NCBI GenBank assembly: GCA_024280785.1
Contig: JAJRPK010000184.1
Location: forward strand, 1 to 5,519
DNA: 5,519 nt
From: Gammaproteobacteria bacterium
Lineage (GTDB): Bacteria > Pseudomonadota > Gammaproteobacteria > Pseudomonadales > UBA7434
Reading direction: 5' to 3'
Shown here: piece by piece, positions 1 to 5,519 of the stretch
Layout: every line of letters starts with the position of its first letter
Numbering within the stretch: position 1 is the stretch's first letter
Position numbers and translations under genes: made by a program
Notes under the pieces: generated by a model
Seen by the model: only the letters and a program-made list of their open reading frames with translations
Databases searched by the model: none
What the model was told of the DNA's origin: nothing

Positions 1-1530
1 AACAACAAATATTTTCACCCGTTCGCCCGCTCTTTTATCCGGTACCCCGATCACCGCACACTCCACTACTTGAGGGTGGCTACTGACAAAATCTTCTATC
101 TCATTGGGATAAACATTAAAACCAGAAACAATGACCATGTCCTTTTTTCGGTCGACAATCCTGGGAAATCCATCTTCGTCAACAATGGCGATATCTCCCG
201 TCGCCAACCAACCATCAGCATCTAACACTTCTTCCGTTTTATCGGGAAGTTTCCAATAGCCCTGCATTACTTGCGGCCCTTTTATAAACAGTTCTCCCGC
301 AGATCCGCATTCTTGCTCGTTACCATCTGAATCAATAATCTTTAGTTTAGTAGACGGCATAGTCACACCGATACTGCCTAATTTTCTACCGACACCATTT
401 GCCGCACCGGCATTCATGGTAACGACCGGTGAAGTTTCTGTTAAACCGTAACCTTCGTAAACGTCACAACCTGTGACCTGCTTCCACATATTGGCAGCAT
501 CTGTGGTCAATGGCATCCCGCCCGATATAGTCGAAAAAAAATTGGAAAAGTCCAATGCTTTAAAATCTTCCCGGGCACACAGTGAAACAAATAAACTATT
601 GAGACCAACAAAGGCATTAAACGGAGTCTCTTTCATCGCTTTAATAATACTTGAGGTATCGCGAGCATTCGGTATCAACAAACAATGACTGCCCATGCTG
701 ACCATTAATGAGCAAAACATAAGCGTAAATATATGATACAGAGGCATAGGCAATACCGCAGTTTGCCCAACCCCTTTAAACTGCTCAAAAGTATTAAACA
801 GTTCTTTGGCTTGTGCGATATTAGACAGCAAATTTCTATGGCTAAGCATAGCGCCCTTAGCCAACCCGGTAGTGCCTCCGGTGTACTGTAGTAAAACAAT
901 ATCGTCTAATTTAACATCGACAGATTGCAAGGAACCGGTACTGCCTTTTTTCAAACAGGAACGCAAGCTCACAGCTTGCGGGATATTAAATTTTGGGACT
1001 ATTTTCTTTATGTATTTGGATCCAAAATTAGTCACCAGCCGAGGAATAAAATTGTGCATATCACCCGCTTCGGTCACGATAACGTGACGAACGTGTGTTT
1101 CAGACAAAACATTTTGAGCAATGTGCGCTACGTTGGCAAACACGACCAGTGCTTTTACCTCAGAATCATTAAACTGGTGTTTTAATTCACGATGCGTATA
1201 CAGCGGATTCACATTAACAACAACTAAACCGGCTTTTAGTGCCCCGTAAAACACCACCGGATATTGAATCAAGTTTGGCAATTGTATCGCCAATCGATCT
1301 CCCGGTTGTAAACCAGTATGCTGTTGTAAATATACGGCAAACTCATTTGATAACTGGTCGATCTCACCGAAGCTAACGGTATGACCCAAGCTGGTAAATG
1401 CCGGCTCATCGGGCATCCGCTGAGCCGTTTGAGTCAGTAAGTCACCAACGGTATTCGCCGGCAGCTCGCCTATCTCTTGGGGGATCGCAGCGCGATTACG
1501 TAAGGAACGAATGGCTTGATCTATCTGCAC
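1..1530 (-). CDS. fadD: Long-chain fatty acid--CoA ligase, FadD type (C-terminus cut by window edge)
   Basis: Activates free fatty acids with ATP and CoA through an acyl-adenylate, feeding beta-oxidation; FadD proteins work at the inner face of the cytoplasmic membrane. The frame is open for 510 codons from a GTG at 1530 to the left edge. Seen in order: a motif NVNPLYTHREL near residue 100; the ATP-binding loop YTGGTTGLAKGA from residue 216; EGYGLTET at 359-366; the adenylate-contacting GWLATGD ending at D446; and the fatty-acyl-CoA synthetase signature DRKKDMVIVSGFNVYPNEIE from 460. The read-off order and spacing match E. coli FadD (about 560 residues), so only ~50 residues are missing, including the region of the C-terminal catalytic lysine. 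GTG was chosen because an in-frame TAA lies directly before it and AAGAGGG sits 7 bp upstream. It is divergent from the phaJ-like gene. Specificity for chain length cannot be read; an alternative is a FadD paralogue for medium-chain or other acids. Confidence 0.95.
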   Translation of the reverse strand, partial: MQIDQAIRSLRNRAAIPQEIGELPANTVGDLLTQTAQRMPDEPAFTSLGHTVSFGEIDQLSNEFAVYLQQHTGLQPGDRLAIQLPNLIQYPVVFYGALKAGLVVVNVNPLYTHRELKHQFNDSEVKALVVFANVAHIAQNVLSETHVRHVIVTEAGDMHNFIPRLVTNFGSKYIKKIVPKFNIPQAVSLRSCLKKGSTGSLQSVDVKLDDIVLLQYTGGTTGLAKGAMLSHRNLLSNIAQAKELFNTFEQFKGVGQTAVLPMPLYHIFTLMFCSLMVSMGSHCLLIPNARDTSSIIKAMKETPFNAFVGLNSLFVSLCAREDFKALDFSNFFSTISGGMPLTTDAANMWKQVTGCDVYEGYGLTETSPVVTMNAGAANGVGRKLGSIGVTMPSTKLKIIDSDGNEQECGSAGELFIKGPQVMQGYWKLPDKTEEVLDADGWLATGDIAIVDEDGFPRIVDRKKDMVIVSGFNVYPNEIEDFVSSHPQVVECAVIGVPDKRAGERVKIFVV

Positions 1531-1537
1531 TTAATAA

Positions 1538-1544
1538 CCCTCTT
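1538..1544 (-). promoter_or_regulatory. Ribosome binding site deciding the GTG start of fadD
   Basis: AAGAGGG on the minus strand, 7 bp before the GTG at 1530. The next in-frame ATG is 46 codons further in, inside conserved sequence, so this site decides the start. Confidence 0.75.
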
Positions 1545-1558
1545 ATTACTTGGCTGTT

Positions 1559-1564
1559 TTTATA
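1559..1564 (-). promoter_or_regulatory. Possible -10 hexamer for fadD
   Basis: TATAAA on the minus strand (5 of 6 to consensus), about 30 bp before the GTG start, which would leave a short leader just containing the ribosome binding site. No recognisable -35 hexamer lies 16-18 bp upstream, so an activator or one of the hexamers in the adjacent repeat array may be used instead. Confidence 0.25.
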
Positions 1565-1574
1565 TCTTCTGTTG

Positions 1575-1639
1575 TATGACTAAATTGTATGACTAAATAA
1601 TATGACTAAATTATATGATTAAATAATCTGGCTAAATAA
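1575..1639. repeat. Five tandem copies of a 13-bp repeat upstream of fadD
   Basis: Five head-to-tail 13-bp units start at 1575, 1588, 1601, 1614 and 1627. Plus-strand units: TATGACTAAATTG, TATGACTAAATAA, TATGACTAAATTA, TATGATTAAATAA, TCTGGCTAAATAA. The core CTAAAT is kept in four units, and the fourth has TTAAAT. The last two units are the most diverged. Read on the minus strand, three units carry -10-like hexamers in register: TACAAT (1589-1584), TATTAT (1602-1597) and a perfect TATAAT (1615-1610). The array ends about 45 bp before the fadD start codon. It could be an array of binding sites, a variable-number repeat tuning the promoter, or plain slippage. No good -35 partner is visible at 16-18 bp from these hexamers. 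Confidence 0.85.
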
Positions 1640-2159
1640 TCGTCCGCTTACGCTTAGCTATTACAGACGCCACTTACCCTATACAACCGTAATTGGCTGC
1701 TAGTTTAACGGGTATGGCAGCACGATCCTAATGCAGTTAGCCCGATGCCTAATATAGTTACCATATGAAAATCTCATGCCAGGGTTACAACAAGACCAGC
1801 TTTAACAAAATGCCCGCTAGTAAGCCTATGCAGAAAAGGTCTATTTCACCGTAAGCTACAGCGTTTGCTTGGCAAAATTCCAGTATCTGCCACCCACCCA
1901 TTCACTTCACCAAGAGAATTACTAGCTGAGCCCATCAATGAATTGAATACTAGAAAAAACCTCAAATGATGTAAAAAGGAATAGTAGGAGCACTTATTTT
2001 CTAACAAACCCATGTTATCCCCTTCACCTTGGTGCCATACTTAAGTAGTTTTATTTTTCCTTGCTAACATTTGCCAAAAGAGCATTTATTTAAATCGTAT
2101 CATTCTAAAGCACTTTGCTACTCAGCTAGAATCTGACCGTTTAAAAAATCACCGCTTTT
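1640..2159. other. Intergenic region, no gene seen
   Basis: About 520 bp between the 13-bp repeats and the phaJ-like gene. No reading frame of useful length with protein-like composition and no tRNA-like fold was seen. It holds an imperfect direct repeat (1723-1762) and AT-rich stretches. The promoter of the phaJ-like gene should lie in the right part: TTGCTA at 2061-2066 with TTTATT at 2085-2090 (18-bp spacing) is a weak candidate, and TATCAT at 2098-2103 is a better -10 but lacks a -35. Confidence 0.5.
1723..1762. repeat. Imperfect 20-bp direct repeat
   Basis: Two adjoining 20-bp units, CGATCCTAATGCAGTTAGCC (1723-1742) and CGATGCCTAATATAGTTACC (1743-1762), align with one single-base gap in each and share CCTAAT..AGTTA. 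Each unit also has weak internal dyad symmetry (CTAA...TTAG in the first, TAA...TTA in the second). It may be a pair of regulator sites in the divergent gap or a chance duplication. Confidence 0.45.
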
Positions 2160-2166
2160 AAGAGGA
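2160..2166 (+). promoter_or_regulatory. Ribosome binding site deciding the TTG start of the phaJ-like gene
   Basis: AAGAGGA lies 6 bp before the TTG at 2173. The frame is closed by a TGA at 2134-2136 and has no ATG or GTG between that stop and 2173; the next ATG falls inside the conserved HGML segment. The rare TTG start is therefore the best reading. Confidence 0.7.
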
Positions 2167-2172
2167 ATAACT

Positions 2173-2679
2173 TTGTCTCCTGCAAACACCCTTAGTAACT
2201 ACTTATACGAAGAAATCGCCATAGGGCAAACTGCGCTCGTTAAGAGAAAAATCTGCGCTATCGACATCCAGCTTTTCGCCGCTTTATCGGGAGATTTTAA
2301 TCCCGTTCACATCGATGCGACTTACGCCAAAACCACAGTATTTGGCGAACCTATCGCTCACGGAATGCTATGCGGTGCGTTAATTTCTGCCGCTATTGCC
2401 ATGCATTTACCGGGCCCCGGTAGCGTCTATCGTCAGCAATCTATAAAATTCAGTAAACCGGTTTTTATCGGTGACGAACTGTCCATTGAATTAAGTGTTA
2501 TAGACAAGAAAGACCGAACTAAACTGGTGAGCTTGCAATGTACCGTTAAAAATCAACACGGTAAAATAGTCGCCAGTGGAGAAGCCAGTGTTATCGCACC
2601 TAGCGAAAAACTATTGCTTCAAGCCGCAGAGTTGCCGTCGATTTATATTGATAATAAAGAGTATGTCCATAGCCAATGA
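2173..2679 (+). CDS. phaJ: MaoC-family (R)-specific enoyl-CoA hydratase, PhaJ1 type
   Basis: Hydrates trans-2-enoyl-CoA to (R)-3-hydroxyacyl-CoA in the cytoplasm, diverting beta-oxidation intermediates towards polyhydroxyalkanoate or other (R)-hydroxyacyl uses. The 168-residue product is one hot-dog domain. The hydratase motif FAALSGDFNPVHIDATYA spans 35-52, with the expected catalytic Asp41 and His46 and the accompanying Asn43. IAHGMLCGALISAAIA follows at 61-76, then LPGPGSVY and FSKPVFIGDEL. From memory the whole chain, including the C-terminal APSEKL and ELP segments, follows Pseudomonas PhaJ1 (about 156 residues); this one is slightly longer at both ends. The start is TTG at 2173, set by AAGAGGA six bases upstream. 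The gene stands alone, divergent from fadD across 642 bp. In Pseudomonas a phaJ1-type gene also lies near fadD genes, which fits a lipid role. No PHA synthase is in view, so a polymer role is inference. Confidence 0.9.
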   Translation: MSPANTLSNYLYEEIAIGQTALVKRKICAIDIQLFAALSGDFNPVHIDATYAKTTVFGEPIAHGMLCGALISAAIAMHLPGPGSVYRQQSIKFSKPVFIGDELSIELSVIDKKDRTKLVSLQCTVKNQHGKIVASGEASVIAPSEKLLLQAAELPSIYIDNKEYVHSQ

Positions 2680-2789
2680 TTTTTTAGTGATCGAAGTTTT
2701 ACGCTCAATCATTCTAATATGATTAGTGTCTATTGATGCGATTATGAATTTAAATTTGGAGTATCACTCTTCGATTAGAAGTGAGTGTC
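2680..2789. other. 3' flank of phaJ-like gene, no clear terminator
   Basis: A short run of T follows the stop codon directly. A 6-bp stem AATCAT (2707-2712) / ATGATT (2719-2724) with a 6-base loop follows, but it is AT-rich and has no T-run after it. No gene is seen here. Confidence 0.4.
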
Positions 2790-2943
2790 GGGGGTTGCCC
2801 GACGGCAAGTGGCTTTTTTTCAGCAGCAAAAAAAAGTCACCAAAAAATGCCGTAAGCGTTCCGTCGCTTAAGCGCGGAAGCTTGCCAGTATGATATATTT
2901 GTGAACATCCACACCGTGTGATTTACACAGGCTTTGGCAAGCC
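2790..2943. repeat. Hairpin-rich intergenic element (REP/MITE-like)
   Basis: Several inverted repeats are packed together. TTGCC-CGAC-GGCAA lies at 2795-2808. A 12-bp stem pairs GTGGC plus seven T (2809-2820) with seven A plus GTCAC (2829-2840), with one G-T pair and an 8-base loop. GGCA (2804-2807) can also pair with TGCC (2848-2851) around that stem. A bulged stem at 2854-2883 is centred on the perfect palindrome CGCTTAAGCG (2865-2874), flanked by TTCCG/CGGAA and AAGC/GCTT. GCTTGCC (2880-2886) mirrors GGCAAGC (2936-2942) around CACAC-C-GTGTG (2910-2920). The block is more GC-rich than its flanks. The pattern of a T-run/A-run stem with GTCACC then AAAAAA resembles, from memory, intergenic repeats scattered in many proteobacterial genomes. 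Only one copy is in the window, so being a dispersed repeat is inference. It could also work as a terminator between the convergent phaJ-like and racemase genes. Confidence 0.55.
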
Positions 2944-3120
2944 ATTAAGAACCGTAGTCTCGTTGATGCTTGGAACTAGTCTGGGGCGGTTCAATGGTGG
3001 CGGCTCAAATGAGTTGACTAAAAGAAGATACACTTGTAAAAATAATGCTAACTACGTGAACTCGATCGAAACAATAAAAAAGTGCTTACTGTGCGCGTAG
3101 CGGACGTTGAAGTCATCTAA
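2944..3120. other. Intergenic remainder, no gene seen
   Basis: Sequence between the hairpin element and the stop of the racemase-type gene. Frames here are short and their translations show no family resemblance. A T-run on the minus strand (complement of 3076-3081) lies about 40 bp past the racemase stop, but no sound stem precedes it. Confidence 0.4.
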
Positions 3121-3948
3121 TTAGGTCACGCTTTTTCCAAACCCTTGTTGAATTCTTTGCCTATCATCATCTGCCAAAGGACCGCCAGCATGAGCGCAGC
3201 TGTGTACCGGAATTCCTAGCCCTGCTTGCATAGTCAGCATCATTTCTGCGTGTTTCATTGCCACTGTTAGTGGCAGCACAATGGGAATCGCTTTGCCGTC
3301 TACAGACAACGCATGCCAACCGGCCATTCCACACACTTGCCCTAAACCGCCGCAGGCAATAACGATAACGTCCGCTCCATCGCGAACAAGTTGCTCTGCC
3401 TGTAATGACAAACGATCTGTCATCAACTGCGGGTTTTGCATTCCTTCAGGCAATGACTTTTTAAAATCTTTGCTCTCAGCCCTGACTCCGTTGGTAATGA
3501 GGCGACCACCTAATCCGTGTTGATGAAACTGCGCTTCAACAAAAGCAACTTGACCTGGCATATCGGGGACTAAAACTCCCAAACGATTACCTAATTGACT
3601 GGCGTAATGCAGTGTTGGTTCGCACAGTCCGAAAACAGGGATATTGACAACGGCTCTGGCCTCGGCAACAGCCGGGTCATCAAAGCAATTAATGACAATG
3701 GCATCAAAACCTTCTGCTTCAACTTTAAGAGCCGTATCAATTATCTCGCTAACGACCAGGTGGCAAAAATACGGATTACGATAATCATGAATAAACTCAG
3801 GATTTGATGGCAGCCCCTTTGCGGGTGCTCGTATTTCAACGTCAGTATCAGTATTGAGCACTCGACCAAATGAGCTACGAGCAATCTCTAGCGTTGCCGG
3901 TAAATATTCTGTAGCGATGGGTACGATATTAAGTAAACATATTTTCAT
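3121..3948 (-). CDS. Asp/Glu/hydantoin racemase superfamily protein
   Basis: A 275-residue cytosolic enzyme of the two-cysteine superfamily that includes aspartate/glutamate and hydantoin racemases, maleate isomerase and arylmalonate decarboxylase. These act on a carbon next to a carboxylate or carbonyl without cofactor. It starts MKICLLNIVP, a typical first strand. The first catalytic cysteine is Cys88 in VINCFDDPAV, close to the CFxDPG motif of hydantoin racemases. The second is Cys199 in VIACGGLGQVCG, where the family more often has GCAGM or GCTGM. The segment VFGLCEPTLHYASQLGNRLGVL (105-126) also fits, as a glutamate then strand before the second lobe. Both cysteines are present, which favours racemase or isomerase over decarboxylase chemistry. 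ATG at 3948 has AAGG seven bases upstream. The gene is alone on its strand, divergent from the DUF1330-like gene by 242 bp, and the substrate is unknown. A C-terminal HSCAHAGGP stretch is not something I recognise. Confidence 0.8.
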   Translation of the reverse strand: MKICLLNIVPIATEYLPATLEIARSSFGRVLNTDTDVEIRAPAKGLPSNPEFIHDYRNPYFCHLVVSEIIDTALKVEAEGFDAIVINCFDDPAVAEARAVVNIPVFGLCEPTLHYASQLGNRLGVLVPDMPGQVAFVEAQFHQHGLGGRLITNGVRAESKDFKKSLPEGMQNPQLMTDRLSLQAEQLVRDGADVIVIACGGLGQVCGMAGWHALSVDGKAIPIVLPLTVAMKHAEMMLTMQAGLGIPVHSCAHAGGPLADDDRQRIQQGFGKSVT

Positions 3949-4190
3949 CTTAAGACCTTATCGAAAGAGCTGAATTATTTGTACAATCCTGCTTGGTACC
4001 GAATGGCATTCACATTTATTGTTTTGGCCTGTAACTCAACCACTGTAGCTGATCGAGTGGAACCCGATTATTTAATTCATTGTAATGAACCTTTCGGTAT
4101 GCAACTTATGTAGTTTAATCGCATCTAATGGTAGTTAAAATAATTGCTGTGGCAATTTATATTTCTTAACCCGACATACGGAGACAAGTA
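3949..4190. promoter_or_regulatory. Divergent promoter region with short palindromes
   Basis: Both flanking genes read outward, so promoters for both must lie here. Dyads seen: TTGTACAA (3979-3986), GAATG-G-CATTC (4001-4011) and TTCATT-GT-AATGAA (4076-4089). Candidate hexamers: AATAAT on the minus strand (3979-3974) for the racemase gene, and TTTAAT (4114-4119) or TAAAAT (4136-4141) on the plus strand for the DUF1330-like gene, none with a good -35. GAATG-G-CATTC lies roughly where the minus-strand -35 would be, which suggests, but does not show, an operator. Confidence 0.35.
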
Positions 4191-4634
4191 ATGAGTACAA
4201 ACCAAGAAATTATCGACGATCTGGTAGCCTTTTATGGCGATGCCGAAATTCTTCCTACCCGTGCGCAGTGGCAAGCAGTCGTTGAAAACACCCATCAAGG
4301 CAGTGTTGTCATTATTAACTTAATCACGATGCGAGAAAAAGCTGCCTACCCCGATGGCTCGGACAGTGAGCTATCGGGCATGGAGGCCATGGCCCGATAT
4401 TCTGAAATCAGCCACAAAAAAGTGGCCGAAGTTGGCGGTGAGTTCGTTATTCAAGGCATGTTTGGCGGCACTATCATCGGCCAAAACGAAGCCTGGGAAG
4501 GTGTGGGTATTGTTCGGTATCCATCGACCAAAGCGTTTATCGCTTTATTTAGTGACGAGGAATATCGACAAGGCCATGTTCATCGAATGGCGGCAACTCT
4601 AAAACATCAAATGTCTTTAGTGCTAGAGGTATAA
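4191..4634 (+). CDS. DUF1330-like protein (dimeric alpha/beta-barrel fold)
   Basis: A 147-residue soluble protein without signal peptide or membrane segment. Residues 38-147 carry the DUF1330 pattern: a first strand VVIINLITMREKAAYPDG (39-56), then SGMEAMARYSEISHKKVAEVGGEFVIQG (62-89), a Trp at 102 before the strand VGIVRYPSTKAFIALF (105-120), and the closing SDEEYRQGHVHRMAATLKHQ (121-140). About 37 N-terminal residues precede this core and are not recognised. The family has a ferredoxin-like dimer fold and no agreed function; relatives include small monooxygenases and enzymes of aromatic catabolism. GGAG lies 7 bp before the ATG. It is convergent with the ACAD-like gene, only 18 bp apart. 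From memory, such proteins occur near acyl-CoA dehydrogenase-like genes in catabolic regions, so a shared pathway is plausible but unproven. Confidence 0.75.
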   Translation: MSTNQEIIDDLVAFYGDAEILPTRAQWQAVVENTHQGSVVIINLITMREKAAYPDGSDSELSGMEAMARYSEISHKKVAEVGGEFVIQGMFGGTIIGQNEAWEGVGIVRYPSTKAFIALFSDEEYRQGHVHRMAATLKHQMSLVLEV

Positions 4635-4652
4635 TAAAACTCTCTTCCTAAC

Positions 4653-5519
4653 TTATAGCATGGGTGAATCATCAATAATACCTAACATGATTTGCGCCGA
4701 GTCTGTATAAGTCCGCTCGTTGATAAAGGCATGCTGCGATCCCGTGTACATATCACGAAAAGCGCGCTCTAACCGAGTTCCTTCACGAATAGCCGTCGTC
4801 CCTGCCGCCAAATGAACAAAGTGGCAAACGTCTTTTCCTACCTCGGTTACATACGTCGCCGCCATACGCATTTCACTGCGCATCTGAGGCGTTAGTTCGG
4901 CACCGCCACCGACGACTTGATCTGCTACCCGGCAAAAAACATCAGCAACTAATAAACGACCTGCCCGCCACTGCGATTCGTGATGTGCAAGATCGCGCTG
5001 AAAGGTTAATTTATTCCCCAAAGTTGTAGGGTCGCCCATGCGGGTTTTTTCATTCGCCAATACCAACATATCATCTAGCGCGCCGCGAGAAACACCCAGG
5101 GCCCACGCTGCGTGACCCATTGCGGTAATGGGCATAACCCCAAGCTTAAGTACCGTGTTTCCACGCAAAGTTTCACGTGTTCCAAGAGCAAAGGTTCGAT
5201 ACTCTGGCACAAAAACATTCTCGACGTTATAGTCAAAGCTGCCAGTACCCTTCAAGCCAGTGACATTCCAATTGTCCGTGAAATTAATTTCATCGCGGGG
5301 AAATACCGCAACTAACATTACCGGCATTCCACTATCGAGCATTTGCATTTCGCCTTCGACCATGGGGATAAAACCACCAACAACGTACTCCGAATGCCCC
5401 GTGCCGCTACCGAAATTCCACTTACCACTAATGTTATAACCACCGTCGACGTGCTCACCCAAACCATTTGGCGCAAATTGCCCACCCATGGTGACGCGAT
5501 TATTATTGCGTGTGAACAC
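4653..5519 (-). CDS. Acyl-CoA dehydrogenase-fold flavoprotein, group D monooxygenase-like (N-terminus cut by window edge)
   Basis: About 287 C-terminal residues (plus a boundary codon) of a protein usually near 390-400 residues; roughly 110 are off the right edge. The GTG at the edge is an internal Val codon, not a start. The visible middle domain begins with GGQFAPNGLGEHVDGGYNIS, then GKWNFGSGTGHSEYVVGG, which resembles the substrate/FMN-binding barrel of flavin-dependent two-component monooxygenases (HsaA, HpaH C2, DszC types). WNVTGLKGTGSFDYNVENVFVP follows at 84-105. The C-terminal helical domain ends with LERAFRDMYTGSQHAF (250-265), the R-RD-x-SQH pattern of the type-2 acyl-CoA dehydrogenase C-terminal domain, where true dehydrogenases have a catalytic Glu instead. 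Such enzymes hydroxylate aromatic or steroid rings, or oxidise sulfur compounds, with reduced flavin from a partner reductase. No reductase is in view. An actual acyl-CoA dehydrogenase of unusual type remains possible. Confidence 0.85.
   Translation of the reverse strand: MFTRNNNRVTMGGQFAPNGLGEHVDGGYNISGKWNFGSGTGHSEYVVGGFIPMVEGEMQMLDSGMPVMLVAVFPRDEINFTDNWNVTGLKGTGSFDYNVENVFVPEYRTFALGTRETLRGNTVLKLGVMPITAMGHAAWALGVSRGALDDMLVLANEKTRMGDPTTLGNKLTFQRDLAHHESQWRAGRLLVADVFCRVADQVVGGGAELTPQMRSEMRMAATYVTEVGKDVCHFVHLAAGTTAIREGTRLERAFRDMYTGSQHAFINERTYTDSAQIMLGIIDDSPML

Noticed and set aside
473..1583. Several short plus-strand and one minus-strand reading frame inside or across the fadD-like gene.
   Set aside because: They lie out of frame with a continuous 510-codon FadD frame full of family motifs, and their translations show no family pattern.
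1575..1639. CRISPR array or replication-origin iterons.
   Set aside because: Units are 13 bp with no spacers, which excludes CRISPR; there is no replication gene or DnaA-box cluster nearby.
2918..3100. A 60-codon plus-strand frame beginning with GTG.
   Set aside because: It starts inside the hairpin element, lacks a ribosome binding site, and its translation is low in recognisable structure.
3070..3115. Terminator for the racemase-type gene on the minus strand, ending in a T-run.
   Set aside because: Only a 3-bp stem (CGC/GCG) can be drawn before the T-run; GCAC occurs as a direct, not inverted, repeat.
3052..3120. A short plus-strand frame ending KKVLTVRVADVEVI before a TAA, as if the tail of a broken gene.
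   Set aside because: A stop lies just upstream at 3049-3051 and nothing further up continues a protein-like frame; too short to call a pseudogene.
3281..3807. Two plus-strand frames opposite the racemase-type gene.
   Set aside because: They are antisense to a well-supported gene and read as its complement.
4354..4602. An 82-codon plus-strand frame within the DUF1330-like gene.
   Set aside because: It is out of frame with the family-supported product and has no start site of its own.
4621..4660. Terminator hairpin between the convergent DUF1330-like and ACAD-like genes (TGCTA/TAGCA with inner AGAG/CTCT).
   Set aside because: Stems of 4-5 bp with large loops and no T-run; too weak to call.
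5112..5315. A plus-strand frame opposite the ACAD-like gene.
   Set aside because: It is antisense to conserved coding sequence.
5517..5519. GTG at the right edge as a start for the ACAD-like gene.
   Set aside because: The family has about 110 more N-terminal residues, and the sequence at the edge is already within the middle of the fold.

Overview
The window looks like chromosomal DNA of a Gram-negative bacterium, most likely a marine-type gammaproteobacterium. This rests on the closeness of two products to textbook gammaproteobacterial proteins: the left-hand gene follows E. coli FadD almost block for block, and the second follows the PhaJ1 type of (R)-specific enoyl-CoA hydratase known from Pseudomonas. 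The DNA is moderately AT-rich, with long AT-rich gaps between genes. The genus cannot be fixed from the sequence.

Layout, left to right: (1) 1-1530, minus strand: a long-chain acyl-CoA synthetase (FadD type), cut by the left edge, with the last ~50 residues missing. (2) 1531-2172: a 642-bp divergent gap with five tandem 13-bp repeats just upstream of fadD and an imperfect 20-bp direct repeat. (3) 2173-2679, plus strand: a MaoC/PhaJ-type hydratase with a TTG start. (4) 2680-3120: a gap with a hairpin-rich element (about 2790-2943) that resembles a dispersed intergenic repeat. (5) 3121-3948, minus strand: an Asp/Glu/hydantoin racemase-superfamily enzyme with both catalytic cysteines. (6) 3949-4190: a divergent promoter region with short palindromes. 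(7) 4191-4634, plus strand: a DUF1330-like small protein. (8) 4653-5519, minus strand: the C-terminal ~287 residues of an acyl-CoA dehydrogenase-fold protein of the group D flavin monooxygenase type, cut by the right edge.

Function: FadD makes acyl-CoA from free fatty acids. PhaJ turns the trans-2-enoyl-CoA of beta-oxidation into (R)-3-hydroxyacyl-CoA, the form used for polyhydroxyalkanoate. These two plausibly share a lipid-catabolism theme. The right half (racemase-type enzyme, DUF1330 protein, flavin-dependent ACAD-like enzyme) has the look of an accessory catabolic region for an unusual organic acid, aromatic or steroid-like compound, but no substrate can be read from the sequence. The genes alternate in strand (-, +, -, +, -), so each is probably its own transcription unit and no operon can be claimed. 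I found no RNA gene, CRISPR array, transposase or convincing new multi-gene system. The items most worth a second look are the 13-bp repeat array, the hairpin element, and the DUF1330/ACAD-like pair.
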